Shown in pieces: positions 21,579 through 33,814 of a stretch of 64,000 nt of DNA. The notes under the pieces were generated by a model. That model ran no database searches. It was not told the origin of the DNA and saw only the letters and a program-made list of their open reading frames with translations. The stretch is from Anarhynchus alexandrinus (Eukaryota; Chordata; Aves; Charadriiformes; Charadriidae), in assembly GCA_008711295.1 (NCBI GenBank), contig VUYV01000011.1, positions 2,348,643-2,412,642 of the forward strand, written 5' to 3'. Within the stretch, counting starts at the first letter, position 1; each line of letters opens with the position of its first letter. A program made the translations under genes and the position numbers.

Positions 21579-23629
21579 GTAACAATACACAAAGCATCTG
21601 AAATAACCCAAAGGAGAGCTTAGCATTCATCCATTAAAGTTGAGGTATTATAGGATCAAGTAAGTTAAAAAAAAGAAATTAATTAGCTTAATGCATCAAG
21701 TAACCAGTAACATTTATTTTAATCTCAAAATGTTTTGCATTTGAAATAAAACACGCCAACAGGAATTAATCGAACATTATGAGCTGCCCTCTCTACAACT
21801 ACGGTTATTTAAGGTCAGGGATGGAATCAGATGTGCCCGTGTTAACTCAACAGCCCAATCAGAAATTACAGTCAACTCTTCCTGTTTCTCAAGGTGTTAC
21901 CACGAATTGGTGAGTCTCCATGGAAAGAATTAGCAAGTTTGTTTATGAAGTTCCCCATCCAACAAAACAGTCCATTTTGCCCAGAACGAGTTTTATTGTT
22001 CTCTGTCCGCTGTGACTGACTCCAGGAACATGGGAATTGCCACATGCCATCACCTTTCGGCAGTTGTAAAATAGAGGGACACAGAGTATGACATTCAGCT
22101 TAGAGGAAGACAAAACTTGATCTGTATCTTCAGTGCTCAAGGAGAGCGAGAGCCTTCAGGAGCCGACTAACTTTCTGGCGAGCCACAACCCCTCCAGTGT
22201 CATGCCCTTGCAAAACTGAGGTAGGAGGAGAGGGGAGTTAAGCAGTACATTGGGGACCACAGGGGAATACAGCTTCCCTCTGATATCCTTGGTGCTCTGA
22301 CCTCAGATTTCACAGGTAAATGTAACCCTCCTCATTACCAGCTACACTGCCCAATGCCCTTCTTTCCCAGAAAGGCAGCTATGCACTCCCATAACCTGCG
22401 AGCCTCTGTGCAAGCTCCCAGGCTCAGATGGGATGGGGACTTCTGCAGGAAGAATAGAGGTTCCTTAGTAGAAATTAAGGGGGCTTGAGCATCTGTTCCT
22501 TGCTTTTTTAGCATAACTAATGTCACACAGTTCATTCCCTTGGATTCTACGGGACCAGCCTCAGGAAGAGCTCTGGGGCATCTCTTCCTTTTTGTTTTGC
22601 ATCATTTTAACATTTCAGCATTGTTTCCTCCGTGCAGGATTCAAGAGCAGGCTAGTTTCCATTGCATCTGCTTGAGCTGTGAAAGCATCTAGAGAAATTT
22701 TTAGTAAATACTTGGGTTTATTTTGTTTTGTGAACAGGTACTGCACAGTTTGGCTAAAAGATGGGTTGAAATGAGAGATGTCACCCAAAAAGTTGGGTTC
22801 ATTAATGTTTGCCTATGTAACAAGTATCTTTTTACTACAAAAGCCACATCTCCCTCCCTCTTCCTTCTCCCACAGCAGTGGGACCCGCCACACCTTTCAT
22901 TTGGGTTTCCCAGCTGAAAGGCTGCTAGGTGAGGAATTTAAAGCTTTGCAGAAAAATGCCAAAGGATTAATCAACATCACAACGGCTGCAGCAGTCGGTT
23001 ACTGTCAGCATAATACCGGGAAGAGACCTGTTCAAATTGTAAGGGACCTTGGTACGTGACTATGCACTCAGTGTCCAACTTAACAGCTTTGGAATAGATG
23101 CTCTGAGCATCCCTCTCTCTACTGGATTCACTTTCCCCATCCCCGATTGCATTTTGTCCCTTTATTTCCCCACGCAGAGACCTTTAGGAGGAAGATAAAA
23201 GCCAAGCTGCTTCCAGCAGGCTGTGAAAAGAAACCTGCCAGGCAGATTTGAGTCCGCATATGCAAGCCAATGTCAGACTAAACTGATGCTGTGCAGTGGG
23301 GAAATACGGGCAATATCCTTTTTATCGCAACTTAAACCCTGCACACACCTTCCCATACAAAGGGGGATAAGCCAGCTGCACGTTGCAGCAAGCAGGGTTT
23401 GATTACCTCCTCCCCTTACAGTGCAGCCTGCTCCCAGCTAAAACCTGAGGCGAGCGACATTTTTAGGATGTTGCCTATATTCTGCCAGGGGCTCTGACAG
23501 GACCCCTCTTGAGAGTCCCTAGGAAGCCGTGCATTGCAGCACAAGCCCTGCCCTGCCAGAAATGACACCCTTCGCACAACTATGGCAAGGTTTCACAAAG
23601 TTAGTTTTCCCGTTTCAGAGCCTAATCGC

Positions 23630-23690
23630 ATTGAAGGCTGCAGGATGACTTCTGCTGATTTCAGTAGATCCCGGATCCAGCCCTAAACAC
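23630..23690. repeat. Possible ancient dispersed repeat piece
   Basis: TGACTTCTGCTGATTTCAGT followed by GGATCCAGCCC resembles a short amniote interspersed motif ('cccattgacttcagtgggagcaggatcaggccc'). Similar wording appears at 29219-29285 (GGCCAAATCCTGCCCGC). Weak evidence. Confidence 0.3.
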
Positions 23691-24221
23691 ATTAAATAAA
23701 ATCTCCGTGTCCTGGTCGAATTTCGGCAGAGCAATTCTACCTTAAGTTGCAATTACAACCGTAGGCAGCATCCATACTCCCCCAGCTTTTGTGTGCCTCT
23801 CCCCAGATCTCCTATGCCCTGTATTTTTGAAGATGCCACTTATCTATTATAAACCCTGCAAACTGCAGGATAACACCAGCTTTACAGGAGTGGGTTGAAT
23901 CCTACTCAGCTACTGGGTATAAATCCAAAGTAAAAGCATGTTGTTTAATATGTCTTCTTTTGGATTTTCGCCCAGGATGACTAACAAAAATCCAGCTCTG
24001 CCTGTTGTTAATGCATGAAAAGCAAAAGCACGAGCATCCCTTTGCAGTTAAATCTCACAAAGGGTCCCAGGAAATAGCAGGAGTTGCCTGAGGCAGTGAT
24101 AATACATGGTACAGTCACCTACAGCAACCTGTCCATAATATCACTCACCACATACGCCCAGGCCAGGCAACGCACTTCTACCACAATCCCAGGTGGCCAC
24201 CACCCTATCTCAGCTTGCTTT

Positions 24222-24898
24222 TCATAGAATGGTTTACATTGGGAGGGACCTTGAAGACCATAGCATGCCAACCCCCCCTGCCATGGGCAGGGACACCTCC
24301 CACTAGACCAGGTTGCTCAAAGCCCCATCCAACCTGGCCTTGAACACCTCCAGGGATGGGGCCTCAACAACTTCCCTGGGCAACCTGTTCCAGTGTCCCA
24401 CCACCCTCAGGGTAAAGAATTTCTTCCTAATATCTCATCTAAATCTCCCCTCTTTCAGTTTAAAACTGTTACCCCTCGTCTGACCACTACATTCCCTGAC
24501 AGAGAGTCCCTCCCCATCGCTCCTGTAGGCCCCTTTTAAGTACTGGAAGGCTGCAACAAGGTCTCCCCGGAGCCTTCTCTTCTCCAGGCTGAACAACCCC
24601 AACTATCTCAGCCTGCCCTCATAGCAGAGGTGCTCCCACCCTATTATCATCTTCGTGGCCCTCCTCTGGACCCACTCCAACAGGTCCATGTCCTTCTTAT
24701 GTTGGGGGCTCCAGAGCTGGACGCAGTACTCCAGGTGGGCTCTCCCCAGAGCAGAGTAGAGGGGCAGAATCCCCTCCCTCGCCCTGCTGGCCACACTGCT
24801 TTTGATGCAGCCCAGGATCTGGTTGACTTTCTGGGCTGTGAGTGCACATTGCTGGCTCATGTTGAGCTTCTCATCAACCAACACCCCCAAGTCCTTCC
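24222..24898 (-). mobile_element. CR1 LINE, 5'-truncated, minus strand, with C-terminal RT remnant
   Basis: Its 3' end is at the left (TTTTCATAGAATGGTTTAC, GGGAGGGACCTTGAAGACC). The 3' untranslated region runs to about 24600, then the end of the reverse-transcriptase reading frame follows. On the minus strand the 103-residue frame ending at 24603 carries [18 protein letters not shown] and [12 protein letters not shown], the thumb and tail of CR1 ORF2. It is truncated at about 24898 after the 'KKDLGVL' region, so no catalytic motif remains. Relatively young: the homology is clear over its whole length. Confidence 0.95.
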
Positions 24899-27800
24899 TT
24901 TTGAGACAAGACACTTCAGATTCAATAAAGGCAACACTTGCAATGGTTTACAAGTTTGAAAACCAGAGAGGATTGGAGGTGTTGAACATAGAACCTTCCC
25001 AAGAAAAGCTGCGGAAGCACATTCCCCCACAACGCTGCCTCGTGAGACCACGGAGCAAATGTAACTACTAAGGAAGTGTCACATGCAGTTAAGACACAAA
25101 TCAAAGCCTGAAAGGCACAGCTGGTTCCTGAGTTGTTTTCATGGGGTGCTTTTGACGCAGCATTGCAGAGGAAACTTCAAAGTGTTTCAAGAGGCTATTC
25201 TGAGGCCTCCACGTCATGTTACCCCAACCGTGCTATGAAGAAACTAGAAGCAGGGACATCGGGGCTGATGTGGGCAAGTAGCAGATTTTCTAAGACATTC
25301 TGTTATTTGAATGCTTTAGTTGAAAAAGAATGGAACAAAACATAAGGAAAATTGGACATATTTTCCAAAACTGAATTCTGACAGAAGAAAAAATGAAAAA
25401 GAAAAAGCCCCCATTGATTCAAGCTGAGACATTTGATTCTGATTTCTGCTTTGTAGTTGAAGAAGCTTAGCTTGTTTTTGTCAACATGAAAAAATAACCG
25501 TGGCTTCTCTGTGCCAGAGTAATTTTGCATTAAAATCTTGACGGTTTTCATTTTAAAGGCTGAATTCAATTGAAAATTGGAGATTTCACATTTAATGTAC
25601 TATTTCAAACCAAAAATAAACATCATCTTCCCCTGAACCGAGGGAAATCTAGAATTGCCACCCCATAGAAAATGGCCACTCTTCAACTTTCAAGATGAAA
25701 ACAATTTGCTTGGGGGAAAAGAAATAAAACTGAAAAAAGTTCCAAGTGATATTGATTCAGACGTAGACTTAGGCATTCTTTAATCAAAATAAAGAAAACA
25801 CCCTTGTAGTGCCAAATTAAACTGTTTCTGTTCATCAAACTAATCTCCCCAAAATTAATTTTAAGTCAGCTCAGTGCTGAACTGCACTTTCCTTCAGGGT
25901 CATACTGCTCACTCCAGGGAATACAGCTCAGATGCGAAATTTCCCTGTCTCCTGTGGGCCAGGCTCCGCACAGCCACACTGCGCTTCCCAGGACACCCCA
26001 GGGGCACGTGTCCCTCAGGGCACCAAAGCAGCTCAGCTGGTTGAGAATGAAGAAAGGGAGAACCAGCCTGCAGGACAGAGTGGAGAAATAGGCCAGGCTG
26101 AATTACAGCTCTCTTAAGGCAATACAAACCCTCTGGAAAATGCAATTTCAAGCTCAGCTTACACAAAACTAAATGACCTGAAAAATTCAATAAACTGTTT
26201 TGGTTTTCTAGACAGAAGTGGGGATGGAGAAAGGATAATCAGAAGAAATGTTTTTTTCTTTGGAAACAAGTGCTGTTCCAGTCCTGCAAGAATTTCCTTA
26301 TGCACTTTATTTTACACTCATGTCTCTCCACAGTCTGTGGTTTTGTTTTGCAGAAACTACACTGTCTGCTGAATACCCTGCTATAAGGTTTGCATGACAA
26401 AAATGCCAACCCCTGTCAATTATTTATCTTCAATGGCTCTTACTACAATACAGATTAAGAGTCTCTGGCACTGAGAAATCCTGCGACCACGCTGTGTAGT
26501 GTACTGAACCACCAAGTCCAGACTTAATATGATGGACTATTTCTCTAAAATAAGACCAGCAAGTCTCCAAGAGTGCCCAATGCAGCAACTTTGAGTCTTT
26601 ACACAACTTGTCTGGTATGAAAGCAGGAAAAAAAACCCAGAACAAACCAAAAAACAAAACCAACCATTTTTGTAGCCCAGGTTTCATTCCATGTTGAAAA
26701 CACATCCCTGAAAGAATCCCTATTGTGTAGACAATTATTAGGAATCTCCAAGCCCATAAATCACAAAAGTGCTCAGAAGCTCTTCAGAGTATTTGGTGGC
26801 ATAACAATCTTTCATGCCCATAAAATTTTACTATGAAGGAAAATTACTTTAGTTCATTAAACCCTCCTCCAGATCTTGCCAATTCTAAACTGGCAAAGTG
26901 CTTTGCATACACCCCACAGTGGAATATATAACTCTGTTTCCCACAAATTGGAGTGTAAAGGCATTGCATTTTCTTCAGCAGGCTGACAATGAACTTCAGA
27001 ACAACCAAAAAGTGCCACAACAAAGGCAGTCATGTTCCTGTATCAGGCAACAGTCATATTAGAGACAGGAGAGAGATGAGCACAGCAGCCAGAAAGAATA
27101 GGTGATCATTTCAGGTAGACATCTGAAAGGCCAGCACTGATCCGCTTCATGAGATTCATCTCCTCTCTAAGCGATGCTGCTATATCAGCACAGAGATTAA
27201 CACAGCTCATCAATAGCCCTGTCCACATATTTACTGAGTGTAATTAATAACGAGCAAAGGGATGAGCACTGGGCAGCACCACAACACAACACAGACGTCA
27301 CGAACAGATTTACATCTGAAAAATGAGAGCTCTCCACTCACTTGCTCTGCCATGCTGGGATCTCCGTTTCCTGCCCACAGACTTATTTCCATGATTTTTG
27401 CAACATTTTCTCCCCTGACACCAGCCACACGAACCTTGTCTGCAATTTTCATCTGCCTTTCCCTAATCCATGAGAGCAGCAGCACCCAACAAGTAAATTT
27501 AAAATGCGAACAACCACAGGCTACTGGGAACCAGTCTCAGGAAATTGCTCACAGCTGAAGGCAAATTGGCTTAAAATTCTCTGGGACCTTAAAGCCAACA
27601 GCACTGCTCTATGGAGGTCCCCTGCTGTTTCTTTCGTGTTTGGGTTCTTTTTTGGGTTTTTTGGTGGTGATGGTGGGGGTTGTTAAGGCACAAAATTAAT
27701 AATTAAAGATGAACTGATTTACAAACTCATGGAGTTATTCAGGGTGACAAATTTGCTAAGTTAAGGCGGTCTTTCATACAATCTCTGCATCCAAAGCTAA

Positions 27801-27904
27801 TTCAGGCAAAAGCCACCAATTATCAGCCTAATTTTCCCTACATAAACACTCAGAAGATGGAAAGAAGATTGTTTATATGCTCAACATACATTTCTGCTTA
27901 AGCG

Positions 27905-28446
27905 TGTGGTGTGTTGACCCCAGCAAGCAGCTAAGCACCCACCCAGACACTTGTTCTCTTCCACCCTAGAGGGACAGGGAGAGAACCAGAAGAGCAAAAG
28001 TGAGAAAAACTTGTAATCCCAGACAAAGACAGTTTAATAAGTGAAGAGATAACAAAAAAACACACCACAAAAACCAGGTGATGCAAAGGTAGTCACTGAC
28101 TGCCTCCCACAGCACATCAGTGCAGAGCCAGTCTCTGAGCAACGGCTGCTTTGGAGACTACTCCACAGTTCTTACTGCTGAGGATGATCTGGTATGGGGC
28201 GGAATACCTCTTTGGCCAATTCGGGTCTGCTGTCTCAGCTATGTCCCCTCCCCAGCTCTTGACTGCCCCCACCCTACTCCCCAGGCAGGCAGAGCGAGCA
28301 ACAGAAAACCCGATGCTGTGAAGCACTGTTCAGCTATACCCAAAACATTGGTGTGTTACCAACACTGGTTTAGCCAAAAATTCAAAACACAGCATGACAC
28401 GGGCTGCTTGGAAGAAAATTAACTCCATTCCAGCACAAAATTTTTC
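27905..28446 (-). mobile_element. Solo LTR of an ERVL-like endogenous retrovirus
   Basis: About 540 bp collinear with a common avian ERVL-type LTR in reverse orientation: TGTGGTG with GACCCCAGCAAGCAGCTAAG at the left, GACAGTTTAATAAGTG (carrying an ATTAAA polyadenylation signal on the minus strand), CTCTTTGGCCAATTCGGGTC, and AATTAACTCCATTCCAGC at the right. No internal retroviral genes lie on either side, so it is a solo LTR left by recombination. The region where related copies carry a TATA-like box reads CAGTAAGAACTG on the minus strand, so that box seems lost. I could not find a clean target-site duplication, which suggests age. Confidence 0.7.
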
Positions 28447-28525
28447 CTAGATCAAGGTACACTGGTTCTCAAAAACAATCGCTACATAAGCCTGATCCCA
28501 CAAAAATCACTTCACACCCCACACA

Positions 28526-28556
28526 CCCCCCCCCCCAACAAAAAAAAAANNNNNNN
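28526..28556. other. Homopolymer C then A run ending in a 7-N gap
   Basis: A C-rich run and an A run lead directly into seven Ns (28550-28556), after which sequence resumes as CATGCATGTGCGTG. Most likely a sequencing or assembly failure at a low-complexity site. Confidence 0.95.
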
Positions 28557-28744
28557 CATGCATGTGCGTGATCACATTACACAACGTCACCATCCTCATT
28601 TACCCTGGAGGTCTAAGTGCAGTTGCTAACACCCAAGAGTGCCATCTCCAGGTGTGAGAAGCATATAGCATAATTACAAAGTTCCCAGGTGAGGAATTTA
28701 AATTCTACAGGTGTTAACAGATTCTACAAGCATCACCACTGTGA

Positions 28745-28845
28745 AAAAAGGCGAGTAATGTCATCTTTGTTTCACTGATGAGGAACCAGAGGCAGAGAGC
28801 GATTAAGTGTTTCTCTACATGGGAACACTCAGGAAGAAGAATCCA
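28745..28845 (+). repeat. MIR-like SINE fragment, plus strand
   Basis: TTTGTTTCACTGATGAGGAA followed by CCAGAGGCAGAGAGCGATTA and AGTG closely follows the MIR core (ttcacagatgaggaaactgaggcacagagaggttaagtg). The tail is diverged. MIR-type elements are known as rare fossils in birds. Confidence 0.55.
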
Positions 28846-31601
28846 AATCAACTTTTAAGAGTTTGGTTCAATTCATTTTGCAAATACATCAGAAAAATCA
28901 AATTAAAGACCACTTTATTTTGAAAAAGTGTCTCCATTCAGGAATTTAACAAAGCTGAAATAATCCACTTCAACACTTTTAGTTAATTTGAGCTAAGAAG
29001 CATCACCTGGAAGATAAAGCCACAATCCAAGCTCACCCACAGTAACAGAACGATTAGCAAAAAAAGGAACACATACACCTTACATATCAGTCTACCTTCT
29101 TTTTCCCTGCCTGGTGAGCATAGCTGAAGAATACCTATCTCCAGATGCTACTAGCAGTTAAGGAATAGCACATCCTAAAGACATGAGAATAAAACAACAG
29201 AGGTACTAACAACAAACACAGGCCAAATCCTGCCCGCTGAAAATCAGAGCAACACTTTTGCAAGAGTAAAGTGATGCCAACTTAAGCAGAAAAGGACTTT
29301 TTTTTTTAATCTCTAGAGAGATAAAAACGATCTGTGGGTGGCTTCAGGCAGTGCAGGCAAAAGAGACCTCTGAAACTGAAAGACACAAGTACCGAGATCA
29401 CACACAAAAGAAAACATGTTCCAGTGAACTTGTGATCTCTGAACGGCTGAGACTGTCAAATTTATCCTCAAAACAAGAACCAGTAACTAAAAGAAAGATA
29501 TTCTCCTTTAATCCTCCTTTGCCTGTGTTGCTTTTCACTTTCCAGTATGAAAACTGCCATGGTATGCTCTTTCTGTCTCCTGTCCTCCTCCCTTTCAACA
29601 TAAATGAGGCAGCAGAATAAGCAGGAGCCAGAGCCCAAGAAGTCTTCCCATGGATTCCCCTGGGATACTGCAGACAGAGCACATTATCTTCACAAAAGAG
29701 CCCTCGGGATTTAAGCAGCAGCTTGAAATTCCCATTTACAGGGCTTGCAGTGAATGAACAGTCTCAGGGAGGGGAACAAAATCACTACAGTGCTTTGCAG
29801 AAAGACCTAGCTCTGGAAAGCCCAACTGCCTCCCCCCATGCAACGACCAGCAGGAGCAGGGCAGGATTCTTGTATGGTGGTTCTCCGCGTTGGGAATTCA
29901 AGGACAATCCCAGCCTGTCAGAGAAAATGCACCCATGGGCATCAACCCTGAGACAGACACCTCTTCCAGTGTCATGGTTTTACCTTTCTGGGCTCACACA
30001 AATCTAGAAAGGATTTTGAATTCAACCTGACAGGTTCTCTCACGCTTTTGGTTTCAAACATTTTGGTGCAGGAACTGTCATTTAGAATATGTTCAGAGGT
30101 GCCTTGCGCATAGAAGTCCATGCTGTGGTTGTGAATGCAGCTGAATAACACCACTACCAAAGCAATGGCTAACACTTCCAGGACTCAGGAGAGGAATCTG
30201 ACTATAATATTTTGCAATAACATGGGAAAAGAAGTCAGATTCTCCTCCTCCCAAACCACAGACTACAATTATCACCCAAATGAGGGGTATCCAGAGCAGC
30301 TAGCTGTATAGCGTCTGCCAGTCAGCCACATTGCTCTTCCATCTCCACTACACATTAAAAATTGGACAGTATCTCTCATATAACATTTTTTTCCAAGGTA
30401 AAGGAAAAAAAACCCCAACATTGGTAAATCCTGCCTAAGTTTCAGCAAATGTACCTCCTGCATATCTACATGCGTATCTTTAGTGCACACACACACAAAA
30501 AAAATTGCAACCACATTCTTAACATCTCCTTCCTAAAGAAATAAAAGAAAGGCCTCCAGCATTGTTATCAGCCCTTAGAGAGTAGGTGGACTGTGTCCCA
30601 GAGACTACAGTAGAGCCCTAAACAAAACTATCATATCAGATTATAAAGCCTTTGTCCTCTTTGGAGGGGGGAGGAGGGAACGGGGACGGCGACATCCCAC
30701 CACTCCATAAAAGTTAAGTATTAATAAACTTATTAGCCACACAGCATCAGGTGAGTGCGTCTGGGAAAGGCGTAGTGAATTAGTCACCTTTTTAAGGACA
30801 GCAATAAAACACAGAAGACATTTAAGTAGAATTCCAGACCATCAGAAAAAAAATCCACCCCACACTGTAGGGGAGGGTGGACACACCAACACTATCAGCA
30901 GCTTGCAGGTAGCACTAGTCAGAGAAATCAGAGAGAGGAAAGACCCCCCCCCAGGTGATCTGACCCATACACCTGACAAGGCAGGCACAGTTGTGCTCCA
31001 CAGAATCTTTCCCAGCTCTTCAGGATGGCCTTGCTGCACGTAAACACACATTCCCACCAGAAAAGACATCTAGATTGCTTAAAATAACAGAAGCCTGAGC
31101 TTTATCTCTGTGTAACTCAGTTAAACATAAATACAATCTCTCCTGACAGGTAGTGATATGATTTAAGGGTCCCCTATCATACATTATAAGAGGTGATAGC
31201 AAAGAACTCATAATTTATTTTTATTGATTCAGCAACCCATGCTGGATCATATCTCCCAATTCTTCCTCTTTGCTAAGAAGCCTCCACCAAAGCCTTGGGA
31301 AATTTAATTTTATCTTTTTTCCCCTTCTCTGTCTTCCTTTTAAAGCTGCTTTGCGCACATCTCTACCTAAGTTCAAGAAGAAAATGAAAAAAGGCCCCAG
31401 TTACTTTGCTGGCTCTGTTCTTGTTCCAATTATCTTCTGATACCATCTGAAAACCAGAAGATTTTGTGCAGCGATTTAACTCTGTGGAGTCACACACCTG
31501 CTGAATTTAAAGCTTCTGATATGGGAACCTAAAAAGAAGGAATGACTTGAACTGCAAGTATACCTGTGGGTATACTACCACCATAGGACAGTTCTCAATT
31601 A

Positions 31602-31618
31602 AAAATAAATAAATAAAT
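31602..31618. repeat. (AAAT)n microsatellite
   Basis: Short AAATAAATAAATAAAT run inside unique intron. Another AT/CA-rich simple stretch lies near 31930-31965. Confidence 0.85.
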
Positions 31619-32024
31619 GAGGTTGACAGAAGGTAAGACAGAGCAGCCCTTTGAGATGTTATAAACTGCCAGGACAGGTGAGGATTTTCCTTGAGGACTG
31701 AAGGCAAGGCTGGCTGGATCCATAAAGGAAACTAAACTATGTGGGGAATTTTGTGTCTAAGCCTTTTCTGAAAGGAAGACAGAAAAAAGCTCCCATAAAA
31801 CTGATTTTTCAAGAAAATTCAGGTTGCTTATTGTTCTTCCATTTCAGATTCCAGGCTCTACTCACGAACTCTCACGCCTCTCTCATACACATCCCCCCTC
31901 CCATTCTTTCTCTCCTTCCCCCGCCCCCGTACACACACATATGTACATATACTTATATAAATATTACTGATCTTCCTCAGATTCCAATTAGCAACTCAAA
32001 TAATAGGCGTTGAACAGAGCATGG

Positions 32025-32103
32025 GCAAGAGACTCCCTCTCTCCCCAGGGACAGGAGACGGACTAGACAACCTGTTGAAGTCCCTTCCAGCCTCATGTCT
32101 ATG
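32025..32103 (+). repeat. Probable old LINE (CR1-like) 3' end
   Basis: GACGGACTAGACAACCTG, then TTGAAGTCCCTTCCAGCC and ATGTCTATGA, has the order of a CR1-family 3' terminus (ggactagatgacct..., aggtcccttccagcc..., tctatga). Strongly 5'-truncated, about 80 bp. Confidence 0.45.
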
Positions 32104-32758
32104 ACCAAAAGATTTACTTGTTCACATGAAAATGCCTCAGTGCTAGCTGAGGACAACAGCAGCAGGGAATTAGGTGCCATGCTACAGAAACACATGCCTG
32201 TTGTGCTCCCCAAGACGCAGAGCCTTGCCTTCAGCATGACAACAGGAGACGTGTGATGGCGAAGCCACCATGTCAGCAGTGCAGTCTGGTCACTGGCCTG
32301 GCAGTGCAGAGCAGGGAAGGGCATCAAAGCCTCCCCACTCTATTCCCAGCTTTGGTGCCAGCTCACCCACCTACACGGAGATAAATTTGTGATGGCCATG
32401 TTATTCTGAGATGATATTATTCAATTTTGAACAATATTACTCTGAGAAAACATCCTTCTCGGGGAACCAGTCCAAAAGTTGGGCTTTCACAGATGTCACC
32501 ATGGAAGGAAAGGATGTACTTGTTGCAAGACAAGCCCTTGCACCTACTTTTAATGGCCAGTTCAAAGACCTTAGACTCCTGCCACTGGATTCCTATTATC
32601 AACAAATCCAAGTACCTTAGACTTTGGCTAATTCCCTTCCTTGCAACAGCCCCAGGAAATAAGGATCATTGCAGTTTGAGAGGTGACAACTGTAGACACA
32701 GAGGGAAAAAGGGCAAAATGTACAAATTGTTCTGTTATGGCTACTGCAGGTACCAAAG

Positions 32759-32807
32759 TCCAATACTTTGATTTCCCCCCAATTGTCCAATACAATGATT
32801 TCCCCCC
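32759..32807. repeat. Tandem duplication of a 22-bp unit
   Basis: TCCAATACTTTGATTTCCCC with two further C occurs at 32759-32780 and again at 32786-32807 with two substitutions, separated by AATTG. Period 27 bp. Confidence 0.9.
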
Positions 32808-33814
32808 ACATTTACTACCTGACCTTGAATGACTGTAACGTCATTAGTATAAACCCACCATTTAATCATGATTCTTTAAATACACCTAGGTAGAATATTT
32901 ATAAATATAATTAAATAGTAGAGAAGGTGAAATATAAGAACCATCACAAAAAGAATAAGATAAAAATATAAGCGATAGTTTAGAATATATGAGTAACTAC
33001 CACAGGCAACCGGGGTCAGTCAGGCTGAGCAGGACACATAGGATCAGACAGTGCTGGAGGCAAGAGACAAACACGAGTCAGGGCTCTCCACAGACAAAAG
33101 GTCAGAAGCAATAGTTTGAGTGCTAACTAGGCAATTAACATATTTTTTACATTATTATAGATTCAAAGATTAAATGATCTGATTATCTTATATATTAAGG
33201 TAATAAAAAAGTGGTCTGTCCAATTGACTGCACTCTTCTGACCTTGAACCTATGTTTATGCAGCAGTTCCTATCCGCAGATGCCCAAACCTACTTTGAAA
33301 CTTAGTGACGCAGCTGTGTTAAGGTCAAACTCTGCCCTAGCAGCTCCTTTTCCTACTGGTATTAGTTTGAACTAATGTTTAGTCTTGATTTTAATCATCT
33401 TTATTATATTTATTTTCATTTCTATTCTGTATTCATCATGTGCATATGTTTCTTCATCACTAGAGTGCCCGTATGCCTTGTGCCATAGTCACATTGCTTT
33501 TTTTTAATTATTATTTTTTATTCTTTGTGTTTTATCATTAAGTAGTTAAGCAAAATTATTTTCATGCGCTGCTGTGAAAGCACACTCTCTCTGGGCAATT
33601 TTCTTTCTTTGTCCCTGTGCAGAGCAACTCATGCCAAACACCCCTGGAGCCTTGATGTTATCTCCTTTGAAGGGCCTAATCAAGCAGACTTTCATGAAAT
33701 CTGGCTCGCTAGGTATTTCCAGAAACTGGGCTGGGAATGATTCCTCTGTGTACATCCACTACATTGAGCCAACCAGATGTAACATCCTCCTTCATCCAAG
33801 GGCACTAAAACAAC

